From positions 33,863 to 97,862 of the forward strand of contig JAEWMJ010000029.1 of the NCBI GenBank assembly GCA_023393165.1: a DNA stretch of 64,000 nt. Direction: 5' to 3'. Position 1 is the stretch's first letter. Every line of letters starts with the position of its first letter. The notes beneath the pieces are model-generated. The model had not been told where the DNA came from. It worked only from the letters and a program-made list of their open reading frames with translations, and made no database searches. Shown piece by piece: positions 25,207 to 33,494 of this stretch. A program made the position numbers and the translations under genes. Source of the DNA: Bacillota bacterium (GTDB lineage: Bacteria; Bacillota; Clostridia; Christensenellales; Christensenellaceae).

Positions 25207-26651
25207 AATTTCATCTCCTTATCAATCGTTTGCATGGGGATCGTTACGAAGACTTTGGTTCCAACATCCGGCGTACTTTCCACAGATAAACCATATTCCC
25301 CGCCGAACAATATTTGAATCCTCTGGTGTACCGTTCTCAGCCCAAAGCCTTCGTTCCTGTCATACATCAGAGACGCCCGCACTGCGTCCAGCCGTTCCTC
25401 CGTCATACCGATCCCGTCGTCCGTTACCTCCAGAATCAGGCGTTCGTCCTGCGCTATGCCGGTCACTCGAATTATGCCTTTGCGGCGGCTTATCTTTATG
25501 CCGTGATACAGCGCGTTTTCCACGAGCGGCTGCAATGTAAGCTTCGGTAGTATGTATTTTTTCAACTCATCCGGAATGTCAATGTTGTAATCCATCAGAT
25601 CCCGATAGCGTATCTGCTGGATTTCCAGATAGCTTCTGATGTGCTGTTCTTCCTCCGCGAGCGTGATGACATTCTGCCCGCGGCTCAAAGAAAAGCGGAA
25701 ATAATTCGACAGGCTGCTGACCATCATAACCGCTTCGCTGATTTCCCCGGACTCCATCAGCCAGATGATGGTATCCATCGTGTTATAGAGAAAATGCGGA
25801 TTCATCTGTGCCTGCAGCAATGCCAGCATGGTGCGTCGGCGCTGTTTTTCCTGTTCGATGTTCTTATCGATCTGCTGCTTTAGACGCCCGACCATGCTCT
25901 CTATACCGTCCGAAAGAAGTTGTACTTCCTCCACGTCGGCTTGAATCGGTTCGCAAACGAGCAGGCTGCCTTTGCCGATCGCTTCCAGACGCTCACATAG
26001 CTTATCGATCGGATCAACGATCCTGCGGCTTAACTTTCTCGAATGGGCCAAAAGGAAATACAGCAGCACCAGCGATAAAACCAAGATTATGCCCATTACA
26101 ACGATCATGTTCGTAATCATAGCCGTCTGCAAAGCATCCAGATGTGCCGCTTCATAGTAAACGTAGGTGTACATGTACTCCTGGATCATTTCCGTCATCC
26201 CGTAGATGTTTGTGTTCAGTTGATCCATGCGGGAATCGTATCCTTCCGTTTCCGTGATCTGCTGCATCTTCATCTCAAGTTTGTGGCATAGGTTCAGCAC
26301 AATATTGATTTGGCGCAGACTGTCCTTTTCCGTCGTCGTATCGATCAGCTTTCGGGCGATCGATTCCGCGGACCGCACCTCCTCAAGCGGCAGACCTTCT
26401 GAATATTGGCTGTCGATGACATAATAATACATCTTCAGATCAACGTTATACTTGAAATCCCGATTGAAGTCCGAAGCCGTCGTGACGTTGTTCAGAATCG
26501 CTTTATACTGCAGTGCATACACCACCCCGGTGAAGGCGACCGCGACGATAACGATCATCAGTGGCAGCGCGACGATAAGTATTATTTTCCATAGCTTTCT
26601 CTGCATGGTATTCTTTCCATTTTCCGCTTCAGGCTGATAATGAATGCTCAC
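25203..26651 (-). CDS. LytS/YesM-type sensor histidine kinase
   Basis: A 482-residue membrane kinase. Membrane segments at about 20-45 and 183-205 flank an external region of about 135 residues; a HAMP-like linker follows (RRIVDPIDKLCERLEAIGKG). The kinase core has QAQMNPHFLYNTMDTIIWLM (phospho-accepting His) and the ATPase segments LQPLVENALYHGI and DDGIGM. It would sense sugar with the coupled binding lipoprotein and phosphorylate the AraC-type regulator encoded upstream. The start is GTG at 26651, overlapping the regulator stop (GTGA), with GAGGAA upstream; an ATG at codon 16 is the alternative. Confidence 0.88.
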   Translation of the reverse strand: MSIHYQPEAENGKNTMQRKLWKIILIVALPLMIVIVAVAFTGVVYALQYKAILNNVTTASDFNRDFKYNVDLKMYYYVIDSQYSEGLPLEEVRSAESIARKLIDTTTEKDSLRQINIVLNLCHKLEMKMQQITETEGYDSRMDQLNTNIYGMTEMIQEYMYTYVYYEAAHLDALQTAMITNMIVVMGIILVLSLVLLYFLLAHSRKLSRRIVDPIDKLCERLEAIGKGSLLVCEPIQADVEEVQLLSDGIESMVGRLKQQIDKNIEQEKQRRRTMLALLQAQMNPHFLYNTMDTIIWLMESGEISEAVMMVSSLSNYFRFSLSRGQNVITLAEEEQHIRSYLEIQQIRYRDLMDYNIDIPDELKKYILPKLTLQPLVENALYHGIKISRRKGIIRVTGIAQDERLILEVTDDGIGMTEERLDAVRASLMYDRNEGFGLRTVHQRIQILFGGEYGLSVESTPDVGTKVFVTIPMQTIDKEMKL

Positions 26652-28264
26652 AACTTGATTCCTCTGCGATATTCGCTGGGCGTGCAGCCCGATACTTTCT
26701 TAAATACGAAGCTAAAATAGTGCGGATCTTTGTACCCGACGGCGAACGCTATCTCACACGAGCGCTTGTCCGTTTGACGGAGCATGCGCTTTGCCTCGTC
26801 TATCCGTTTGTTTGTAATATATTCCACGAAGGTTTGCCCGACTTCCTGGCTGAACATCGCTGAAAAGTAATTTGGGCTGATATTCACTTTTCTGGCTACA
26901 CGGTCGAGTGAAATCGATTCGTCCGGATAATGCTGGTTGATAAACTCGATCGCCTGAGTCAGCAGATTGCGCTGCTGTTTTTTACTTTCATTGTTACGTA
27001 GCGTGAAAGCCTGCTCCATAATCTGACGAACGAATTTTCGCGCTTTCTCCGGCGTCGACGCGCTGTCACTCGGTCGAAGCTCTGTCGACCAGATGCTGTC
27101 CGCAGGACAACCAATTGATTTCAGGTACTCATTAGTCGCAAAATAAACTGTCAATGTTAGGTATCTGCAAAACAATGGCAGCGAAACGGCTTCCACATCG
27201 GAACTTTGAAACAGATGATTGATAAAGCGGTCGATTTCCTCTTCCGCCCCGTTGCTTAGAAATTTTCGGATACCCTCCTGATCGATCTCCGTCGTGCACG
27301 CATCTTCTTTGGCGCCACCCTTTTTTCTGAAACTATGAATGCTTGTTTCAGTCAGAATATGCTCCTCAGGGCATAAATAGCGATAGGACAGTATGCGGGT
27401 TGCCTCCGCAAAGCAAGCTGGTATAGCGCTGAGCCGCGATACCGGCGAGCCGGATGCGATATACCAGTCCACATCTTGCCCCGCCATGTCACAACAGCTC
27501 TGTATACTCTCGATGCATTGCATGCTTCGCTGCTCGATATCGATTTGCATGCCCTTAACCAGAACGGCATATGTTGTGACGTTCAGGATAAAAAGAATGA
27601 ACTCCGAATGGCCCGCGATATACTGGCCGACATTATCCTGCACCACCGCGAGTGCGTCCGTATAGCGCTCCGGTGTGCTTCCGTTATAACCGGCGTTGTT
27701 TAATGAAAAAAGTACAATATTATAAAATGGGGCGTTCACGTCCAGGCCCAACGCCTTCGCGGTTTCGGAGATTTCCGAAACGCTCAAACCGCCGACAACG
27801 ATTTGCTCAAAAAACCTCCTGCGTGAAAACATCTCGTACTCCTGAGCTTCCCGTTGAAACCTCGCGAGGTATTCCTGCTGCTGCTGCTCGACTTCCATTT
27901 TCTTGTGCAGCTCAATCAGGATCTCAACCATTTTATCTTTCATTATTGGCTTGAGCAAATATTGCTCAACACCCATACGAATGGCTTGCTGTGCGTAGGA
28001 AAAATCGTCATATCCACTGATGATAACGGTTTTTGTCTTTGGCAGCTCTGTGCGGATCAGCTCTATTAACGCCAATCCGTCCATAAACGGCATTTTAATA
28101 TCAGTGATCAAAAGATCGGGATGAATTTGACGAATCAACGGCAGCGCAAGTTCACCATCAGGAGCGTCACCAGCATAAAAAAAACCGTAATGCTCCCAAT
28201 GAATGTTGTTGCGTATACCTTCACGTACCACGATCTCATCCTCAACAAGAAAGACCTTAAACAT
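26648..28264 (-). CDS. YesN-type response regulator with AraC DNA-binding domain
   Basis: A 538-residue regulator. The receiver domain is at 1-120 (acidic VEDE, phospho-acceptor Asp in DLLITDIKMPFMDG, Lys in QYLLKPI). The middle is a helical linker of about 270 residues, and the C-terminal AraC domain has two helix-turn-helices (SISLDRVARKVNISPNYFSA and CEIAFAVGYKDPHYFSFVFK). It is the first gene of the sensing operon, with AGGAAG before the ATG, and most likely activates the CUT2 importer operon when phosphorylated by the kinase next to it. Confidence 0.92.
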   Translation of the reverse strand: MFKVFLVEDEIVVREGIRNNIHWEHYGFFYAGDAPDGELALPLIRQIHPDLLITDIKMPFMDGLALIELIRTELPKTKTVIISGYDDFSYAQQAIRMGVEQYLLKPIMKDKMVEILIELHKKMEVEQQQQEYLARFQREAQEYEMFSRRRFFEQIVVGGLSVSEISETAKALGLDVNAPFYNIVLFSLNNAGYNGSTPERYTDALAVVQDNVGQYIAGHSEFILFILNVTTYAVLVKGMQIDIEQRSMQCIESIQSCCDMAGQDVDWYIASGSPVSRLSAIPACFAEATRILSYRYLCPEEHILTETSIHSFRKKGGAKEDACTTEIDQEGIRKFLSNGAEEEIDRFINHLFQSSDVEAVSLPLFCRYLTLTVYFATNEYLKSIGCPADSIWSTELRPSDSASTPEKARKFVRQIMEQAFTLRNNESKKQQRNLLTQAIEFINQHYPDESISLDRVARKVNISPNYFSAMFSQEVGQTFVEYITNKRIDEAKRMLRQTDKRSCEIAFAVGYKDPHYFSFVFKKVSGCTPSEYRRGIKL

Positions 28265-28518
28265 ATTGGTATCTTCCTTTCAATTGGATGTGTAGTCTTG
28301 AAATTAAATATGTACAATCCCCCATATATTATGGAACAGATTCCAAAAAACGCCAATAGAATTTTTTTTGATATTCGTTCAATTTTCTATTGAGAACTTC
28401 TTCCAAGCCCTGATTTTATTCAACCTGGACATAACGTATATCCGTCTCCGCATGCTGAATCGTGGATTTGATGCTTATAATCTAGCGGTTTTTCCCACTA
28501 TGTATAGCGAATAAATAG
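28265..28518. other. Upstream region of the regulator operon
   Basis: Probably holds the promoter of the YesN-type operon. No gene is seen. Confidence 0.4.
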
Positions 28519-28659
28519 TTTCTTCCTATATTTAGCATAATGTCTGCTTAACAAATAATCAATAATATTTTTTTAGGTATAAAATAAGACGAACGAATGT
28601 AAAAGTGCTTTACCTTGTTTTCCCGCCTAAGCTTCTGCCGCATACTCTTGCTTATCTGC
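28519..28659 (-). pseudogene. Excisionase-like gene remnant
   Basis: Over about 140 bases this matches the C-terminal half of the gene at 8678-8920 (shared tracts include GTTTTCCCGC, CTCTTGCTTAT and TTTTTTAGGTAT) but is frameshifted and has lost its 5' part. It shows that an element of the tRNA-Leu family left a scar 10 kb from the present island boundary. Confidence 0.7.
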
Positions 28660-28776
28660 TAGTACAACATTCAGCCCGGAAGACTAAAATAAAAAAAGCA
28701 TCCTTACCGGATATATAAAGCGGAAACGATGCATTTTTAAGTCTACCGTTATTTTGATCTGGCTGCCCGGATATCT

Positions 28777-28830
28777 CCCGAAGCTGCGAGGGGAAGCACC
28801 ACTCTTGCCGTGCTCCCCTGTAAGCTCGGG
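28777..28830. other. Long nested stem-loop of unknown function
   Basis: CCCGA-AGCT / AGCT-CGGG form an outer stem and AGGGGAAGCAC / GTGCTCCCCT an inner stem, separated by a small internal loop (GCG/GTA), with loop CACTCTTGCC region. Nearly every base is paired. It lies in the scar between the excisionase remnant and the ABC ATPase. There is no T-run on either side. It could be a mobile-element end or a structured RNA. Confidence 0.5.
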
Positions 28831-28948
28831 ATGTACCCATAACTGTATGGTTTATTCATACCGGTATAGGCCCGTGCGTAGTCTATACCCGGCAAAGAAT
28901 CTATTGAGGCTCTGGCTTGAAACGTCTTTTATGCTTATGATGGGTCGT

Positions 28949-29608
28949 TCACCGTATCACCACCGATCTTACGACTACCAATTTCCCAGCGTCTGTTTCA
29001 CAAACCGTATCGCATAATTCATCGATATCGGCGACATTATGGCTGGCAAGCAATATGGTTTTGCCTGAATTTCGCAATCCTTTAATCAGTTCCCGCATAT
29101 CCTCAACCCCATGTTTATCAAGGCCGTTGAAAGGTTCATCCAGTATCAGCAGAGATGGATTTTCCATGATCGCCTGCGCGATCCCCAGGCGTTGCCGCAT
29201 CCCTGGGAAATACTTGCCCACGAGCTTTTTCATAGCAGTATCAAAGCCCATATACCTGATTGCCTCCACGATCTCCATAATGCCTATCTTTTTTCGCAGA
29301 GACGCTAAAATCTGCATATTTTTAATGCCGCTCAAATTAGGAAGAAAACCCGGCGTTTCAATGATAAATCCCAGATCTTCGGGGAAATCCATATCACACC
29401 CTACTTGCCCGTAATCCACCAGAATCCTGCCCTGTGCCGGGATCAAAAAACCACAGATGCATTTGAACAGGACCGTTTTTCCAGAGCCGTTGTTACCGAT
29501 GATACCGTGAATTTTTCCTTCTTCAAAATCACGGCTCACGTCATAAAGCACCCTTTCCTTTTTCAATTCCATGTATACATGCTGTACGCTGACTGCGGTA
29601 TTAACCAC
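28949..29608 (-). CDS. ABC transporter ATPase, unpartnered and probably 3'-truncated
   Basis: A 219-residue ABC ATPase of the bacitracin/lantibiotic-export type. Walker A is GNNGSGKTV and Walker B is SLLILDEPFNGLD, with the SHNVADIDELCD switch region. The signature is PGMRQRLGIAQA instead of LSGGQ, as is common in this group. It starts with GTG at 29608 (GGAGG ten bases upstream). No permease gene is on either side, and the C-terminus (KLVVVRSVVIR) ends at a junction with unrelated sequence, so the operon seems to have been cut there by a rearrangement. Confidence 0.75.
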   Translation of the reverse strand: MVNTAVSVQHVYMELKKERVLYDVSRDFEEGKIHGIIGNNGSGKTVLFKCICGFLIPAQGRILVDYGQVGCDMDFPEDLGFIIETPGFLPNLSGIKNMQILASLRKKIGIMEIVEAIRYMGFDTAMKKLVGKYFPGMRQRLGIAQAIMENPSLLILDEPFNGLDKHGVEDMRELIKGLRNSGKTILLASHNVADIDELCDTVCETDAGKLVVVRSVVIR

Positions 29609-30018
29609 AGTGTCCGCGCCTCCGTTCCGGTAAAAATAAGCTGTATCTTTTCATTCTCCTAAACTCATAAAAATCAGAATGCGATGAGCTCGGCAATTAT
29701 ATGGCAGGTTATCCATAGCCTGGGCAGCAAGTCATATGTAATATTTTTTCATGATTTTGCTCCCCTCTTAAATCTTCAATTCCAATGACTAAAAGCAGTT
29801 CTATATATTAGAGATGCCAAAAACCTAAATGGCGGTGATTTTTATAAAAGATTTATAAAATTTAAATTATATTTTTTAAATTGTGAAAACTGAAGACATA
29901 ATTGTATTGTCATTTTATTCCAAAAGGAAGATTTGCCTTTTTCTTTAATTAAAAAAATAAGGGAATTTGACTTATTTTGCTTAATATTATAAGATATTTA
30001 TAATATTATTATCAGTGG
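29609..30018. other. Intergenic, A+T-rich, divergent upstream region
   Basis: Lies between the minus-strand ABC ATPase and the plus-strand sigma gene and probably holds both promoters. No gene is seen. Confidence 0.45.
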
Positions 30019-30027
30019 GTGACGTCA

Positions 30028-30585
30028 TTGAAATTCTATAATTCCAATGAAAGAAACGAATTTTTTGATGAATTATATAACAAATATAAATATCAGGTTT
30101 GGAAAAGTATTACCCATTTTACCCATAACGCAAATTTTGCTGAAGATATTATACAGGAAACATTTTTAATTATTGCAAATAAGTTGGATCAACTAAAAGA
30201 TATAAATAAATGCAAATCGTGGATTCATGTTATTGCTTACAATGAAGCCAAAAGGCAAATGCGAAAAAACAATTATAATATTCTGCAATTCAGATCAGAA
30301 TTTGATGATAATGATTATATCAAATATTATGCATCTGTGCCGGATTTGCCCATTGAAGAAGAAATAATTTTAAATGAAGAGGTGAAATTTACCACCCAAG
30401 CAATAGAAATGCTCTCTTATATTGAGAAGCAATTATTTTTAATGAAATATCAGCAAGGACTTACCTATAAGGAGATAGGGCGAATTTTAGAAGAAGACCC
30501 TAAGCGGCTTAAATGGAGAATGCCTGTGATATTAAAGAAATTGCGGATCAATATTGAAAATATAAGAGGTGAAAAAGTTGAATAA
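30028..30585 (+). CDS. RNA polymerase sigma factor, ECF type
   Basis: A sigma-70 family factor with region 2 (LYNKYKYQVWKSITHFTHNA, then FAEDIIQETFLIIAN) and region 4 (QLFLMKYQQGLTYKEIGRIL). I prefer the TTG at 30028, five bases after GGGTGA, giving 185 residues; the GTG at 30019 would add three. The gene is A+T-rich and followed by an overlapping membrane anti-sigma gene, forming a second sigma/anti-sigma pair unrelated in sequence to the one at 14.9-16.7 kb. It may control the small secreted protein gene downstream. Confidence 0.85.
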   Translation: MKFYNSNERNEFFDELYNKYKYQVWKSITHFTHNANFAEDIIQETFLIIANKLDQLKDINKCKSWIHVIAYNEAKRQMRKNNYNILQFRSEFDDNDYIKYYASVPDLPIEEEIILNEEVKFTTQAIEMLSYIEKQLFLMKYQQGLTYKEIGRILEEDPKRLKWRMPVILKKLRINIENIRGEKVE

Positions 30586-31303
30586 AATACAGAAAAAATA
30601 TTTGGAAAAAATTCTTGATAATTATATGGATACTCCTATTGATGACGATAAACTTGATGGGATTTATAGCCGTATTAAAAATAAACTTGAAGAAAATGAC
30701 CCGGCTCAATCAAAACTATTCACAAAAAAGAAAGGAAGAAAAAGTATATTCAACAGGATTGGCATTGTTGCAGCCTGCGTTATTGGATTCTTTATATTAA
30801 TTATTGCAGTTCCATCAATGCCTCAAGTTCAGGCTTTCAGGTTTGATATTGAAAAAAATTTTTATCAATTATTCCATCCTACGGAAGAAATATATCAAGA
30901 CGGTATTGTAGCCGTACATTATTCCAATATAGATGAAATAAACAAGGATTTAGAAATTAAGCTGCCAAAATTCAACTGGATCCCGGAAGGGCTTGAACTT
31001 TCGGATATCAGTGCATTAAAAGATATAAATAACAAATTCCGAACAGTTAATTATAATTACACGAATGCTTCAGGTGAGGATATTATAGATATAGGGATTA
31101 TTTATTTTGGTGATGACATTGCCCATTCACAATTTAATTCTTCATCCGAATTTTATGAATACAGTTTTAAAGACATGAAAATAGCACTATCGAAAGACAG
31201 CCCCTATAACGCCCATTTTTATTATAACAATCAGTATTTGGTTTCTGTTACAACAAGTCTTGATAAAGACAATTTACTGAAATTTATCGAAAATATTGAA
31301 TAA
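30578..31303 (+). CDS. Membrane anti-sigma factor with DUF4367-like ectodomain
   Basis: About 241 residues: a basic, Lys-rich cytoplasmic part of 60 residues, one membrane segment (about 68-88, IGIVAACVIGFFILIIAV) and an external domain resembling DUF4367 (KLPKFNWIPEGLELSDISAL onward). It would tether and inhibit the sigma factor encoded immediately upstream. The TTG at 30578 with AGAGGTG upstream is the likely start; the GTG at 30569 is an alternative. It overlaps the sigma stop, showing coupling. Confidence 0.72.
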   Translation: MNKIQKKYLEKILDNYMDTPIDDDKLDGIYSRIKNKLEENDPAQSKLFTKKKGRKSIFNRIGIVAACVIGFFILIIAVPSMPQVQAFRFDIEKNFYQLFHPTEEIYQDGIVAVHYSNIDEINKDLEIKLPKFNWIPEGLELSDISALKDINNKFRTVNYNYTNASGEDIIDIGIIYFGDDIAHSQFNSSSEFYEYSFKDMKIALSKDSPYNAHFYYNNQYLVSVTTSLDKDNLLKFIENIE

Positions 31304-31403
31304 TTTCTAAAAAACTTGTTTTTTCATCAATTTTCTTTATTTTTTTCCGCCAACGCGTTCCAACTTGCCTCTTATATATAGAATATATTGTGGGAGGTGC
31401 GTT

Positions 31404-31910
31404 ATGCGCAAAAATTTATTTATTGTTTTATGTTTCCTCTTGGTTTTTTCATTGAACAGCGTTGCTTTTGCGGCGGAAACCAATGCAAGCCAGTCCGATT
31501 CAATACAAATTGTACAATCAGCGTCATCCGGCACCGGCTTTGCAGATAGCCCGCATTATAAAATAATGGCCCCGGCAATTGCCAACGCCAACCCGGTTAT
31601 TTCTGAATGGTATAACGGTATAAGCAGATATAACGGAGGAGTAATAAGCATGATATCTTTCTCTTCTGCTTCCGGAATAGCTGATAAGATTGAGGTTACG
31701 TATGTGCTTCAGCAATCACGGAATGCAAGCTCATGGACGAACTATTTTTCAACCGTTCACAGCCGTTCAAACGCGATGCAATTCTCTGATAGTTTCAGTA
31801 ATTCAATAACCCCGGGTTATTATTACAGGCTAGTTACTTATCATCGTACTTACACTGGCTCTACTTGTACAAGTACCCAAACGGCTACATCCGGCAGCCT
31901 GTACTTCTAA
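31404..31910 (+). CDS. Small secreted protein, strand-rich, unknown (DUF6147-like)
   Basis: A 168-residue exported protein. The ATG at 31404 (GGGAGGTG upstream) gives a clear signal peptide (basic MRKN, hydrophobic LFIVLCFLLVFSL, cleavage near AFAA). The mature part is Ser/Thr/Tyr-rich with repeated strand patterns (ISEWYNGISRYNGGVISMIS, YYRLVTYHRTYTGSTCTSTQ). It resembles small secreted proteins of Firmicutes such as DUF6147, though I am not sure. It follows the sigma/anti-sigma pair by about 100 bases, so it may be a member of that regulon. Confidence 0.7.
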   Translation: MRKNLFIVLCFLLVFSLNSVAFAAETNASQSDSIQIVQSASSGTGFADSPHYKIMAPAIANANPVISEWYNGISRYNGGVISMISFSSASGIADKIEVTYVLQQSRNASSWTNYFSTVHSRSNAMQFSDSFSNSITPGYYYRLVTYHRTYTGSTCTSTQTATSGSLYF

Positions 31911-31933
31911 AGCTTTTTTTATCCGGTTTAAAA

Positions 31934-31975
31934 GAGTGCGGTTTTTACTAATGTAAGTTCCGCACCCTTTTTTAT
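31934..31975 (+). terminator. Terminator after the secreted protein gene
   Basis: GTGCGG (31936-31941) pairs with CCGCAC (31960-31965), followed by a T-rich run. Confidence 0.7.
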
Positions 31976-32163
31976 TTTATAGAAAACGCTTTATGGAAAT
32001 AGACGCGGTCAAGCCGTCTTCCAATTCTTATCCCTGTCCACACCGTAAATAAGGCGGCACAGACACGCCATACATTCGGAATGCCCTTGCCGCCCAAAAC
32101 AAATCCGCTATTAGCTCGGAACGCCTTCAATCTCCACAGGCAATGGTATAATCTTCGGCTTTA

Positions 32164-32658
32164 CTACCATGATCTGTTGTCGTCCATATAAACCTTTTGC
32201 AGATGCGGGATAGTCGGGCACTTTCTGTCAATGCCCAAGGCAATTTCAAGATCAATCGCGTGCTCCTGTTCTACTTTGGCTATGTCCCTGATCTTCTGCG
32301 CCGAATCGTATAACCCCATCGCTTCAAGCTGCCCTATTCGCTCCAGATACCGGCGTATCGCATCATATTCCAGTTGAAGATCCTGCAAAAGCATTTCCTG
32401 ATTATTTTCTGATGTATATCTGGTCGCTGATTGCACGGTCGGTACGCCGCCCAGGTAATTGATCAGATCGCTCACAATGACAGCGTGCTCGCGCTCCTCC
32501 TCTGCATGCTCCTCCAGTTCCCGGATGACCGCAAAATATTCGGGACCGGTCAGCGTCGCCGCATGTTGGATATATTGAATGAGCGCAGCGTACTCGCCAG
32601 CCAGGTCTATGTTTAATCCTTCTATGACCGTTTCAAGATTTTGTTGATATGTCACCAT
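32164..32658 (-). CDS. Ferritin-like (bacterioferritin-type) di-iron protein
   Basis: A 164-residue four-helix-bundle protein. Glu and His ligands are placed as in ferritins: DLAGEYAALIQYIQHAA in helix 1, LEEHAEEEREHAVIVSDLIN in helix 2 (ExxH), QLEYDAIRRYLERI in helix 3 and IAKVEQEHAIDLEIALG in helix 4 (ExxH). It would store or detoxify iron, or act as a related di-iron protein. It lies at the edge of the iron-acquisition region, 105 bases beyond the DtxR-type regulator stop. No metal box of the GTTAG-N6-CTAAC type is seen at its start. Confidence 0.82.
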   Translation of the reverse strand: MVTYQQNLETVIEGLNIDLAGEYAALIQYIQHAATLTGPEYFAVIRELEEHAEEEREHAVIVSDLINYLGGVPTVQSATRYTSENNQEMLLQDLQLEYDAIRRYLERIGQLEAMGLYDSAQKIRDIAKVEQEHAIDLEIALGIDRKCPTIPHLQKVYMDDNRSW

Positions 32659-32762
32659 TTATTCCCCCCAAACTATAAATTTTTAATATTATATGTTTTT
32701 AGAAAATATGGTGTTATTTAAAATTGCCGGCAGCAAGTTAAGCCGCCTTTGTTTTGGTTATC

Positions 32763-33128
32763 CTAGTCTTCAAGCACCAGAGATGCAATTTTCTCCGCAC
32801 TGTCTTCGGAGAGATCGCATAAACAGACAATGGCGTCATGCCGTGCGTCTTTCCGGGATACCTTAAGGTGCCCGCAAAAAAAAGTAAACAGCAGGAGATA
32901 ATTCGTATAAAGCCGGTTTGCAATCCGTGCGCCATTTTCACTCAGTTGTACCTTTCCATAACTTTCTTTACAGAAAAGGTTTTCCTCTTCCATTGATTTC
33001 AGCATTTTTGAAACGCTGGGGCGCTTGACATTCAGGGAAGCCGCGATATCCTTTGAAAAAACTTCATTCCCGTTCTGGCCTAGCTCATAAACAATCAACA
33101 GGTATCTTTTCTTTGCGGAAGAAAGCAT
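32763..33128 (-). CDS. DtxR/MntR-type metal-dependent regulator, short
   Basis: A 121-residue protein starting at the ATG at 33128, chosen because AGGAGG lies just upstream; the open frame extends further but has no start signal. The N-terminal winged helix (YLLIVYELGQNGNEVFSKDI, then SLNVKRPSVSKMLKSMEEEN) and the following dimerisation/metal region (ARHDAIVCLCDLSEDSAEKI) fit DtxR/MntR, although metal ligands are fewer than in IdeR. It lies last in the feoA-feoA-feoB set and is a candidate for the regulator that reads the palindromes in this region. Confidence 0.75.
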   Translation of the reverse strand: MLSSAKKRYLLIVYELGQNGNEVFSKDIAASLNVKRPSVSKMLKSMEEENLFCKESYGKVQLSENGARIANRLYTNYLLLFTFFCGHLKVSRKDARHDAIVCLCDLSEDSAEKIASLVLED

Positions 33129-33240
33129 AAAAAAGTCCTCCTTTCTTTCTTTTTTGTACAAAATGTATTGAACAGAAATAGAATTGAAGTCGGCATGATA
33201 TGCCGGCTTCAATTTGTTAAAAAAATTGGAGAGAGAGTAG

Positions 33241-33420
33241 TTAATGGCACCCGTTATTTCCGGGCGAATGGCCTTTGCAATGTTCACAGGAATCCCCGCC
33301 GGAATGGCAGGAGCCTTTTTCACTGCACCCGGCGCAGGCACCCTTTTTAGCCAGATAGCGGATTGCCAGGACAAACAAGGCAATCAGCACTATGGTTATT
33401 AAAATTGTTGGCAAATTCAT
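33241..33420 (-). CDS. FeoB-associated Cys-rich membrane protein
   Basis: A 59-residue protein. One membrane helix (LPTILITIVLIALFVLAIRY) is followed by a Cys/His-rich tail of six Cys and four His (KGACAGCSEKGSCHSGG, then DSCEHCKGH). This is the layout of the small Cys-rich proteins encoded next to feoB in many Firmicutes, thought to act in iron uptake or metal handling at FeoB. AGGAGGT precedes the ATG. It lies 74 bases after feoB on the same strand. Confidence 0.85.
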   Translation of the reverse strand: MNLPTILITIVLIALFVLAIRYLAKKGACAGCSEKGSCHSGGDSCEHCKGHSPGNNGCH

Positions 33421-33494
33421 ATCATGACCTCCTGCATGCTTTTAAGAGAGTATCATCGGGCAGGAAGCAGAATCAGCCGCCTGCCGGATAATTT

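Noticed and set aside
32047..32166. Minus-strand start MVVKPKIIPLPVEIEG overlapping the ferritin-like stop
   Set aside because: It ends after 19 codons and has no separate ribosome-binding site.
33168..33350. Plus-strand ORF of 60 codons
   Set aside because: It is the opposite strand of the FeoB-associated Cys-rich gene, which has the better start and a clear layout.
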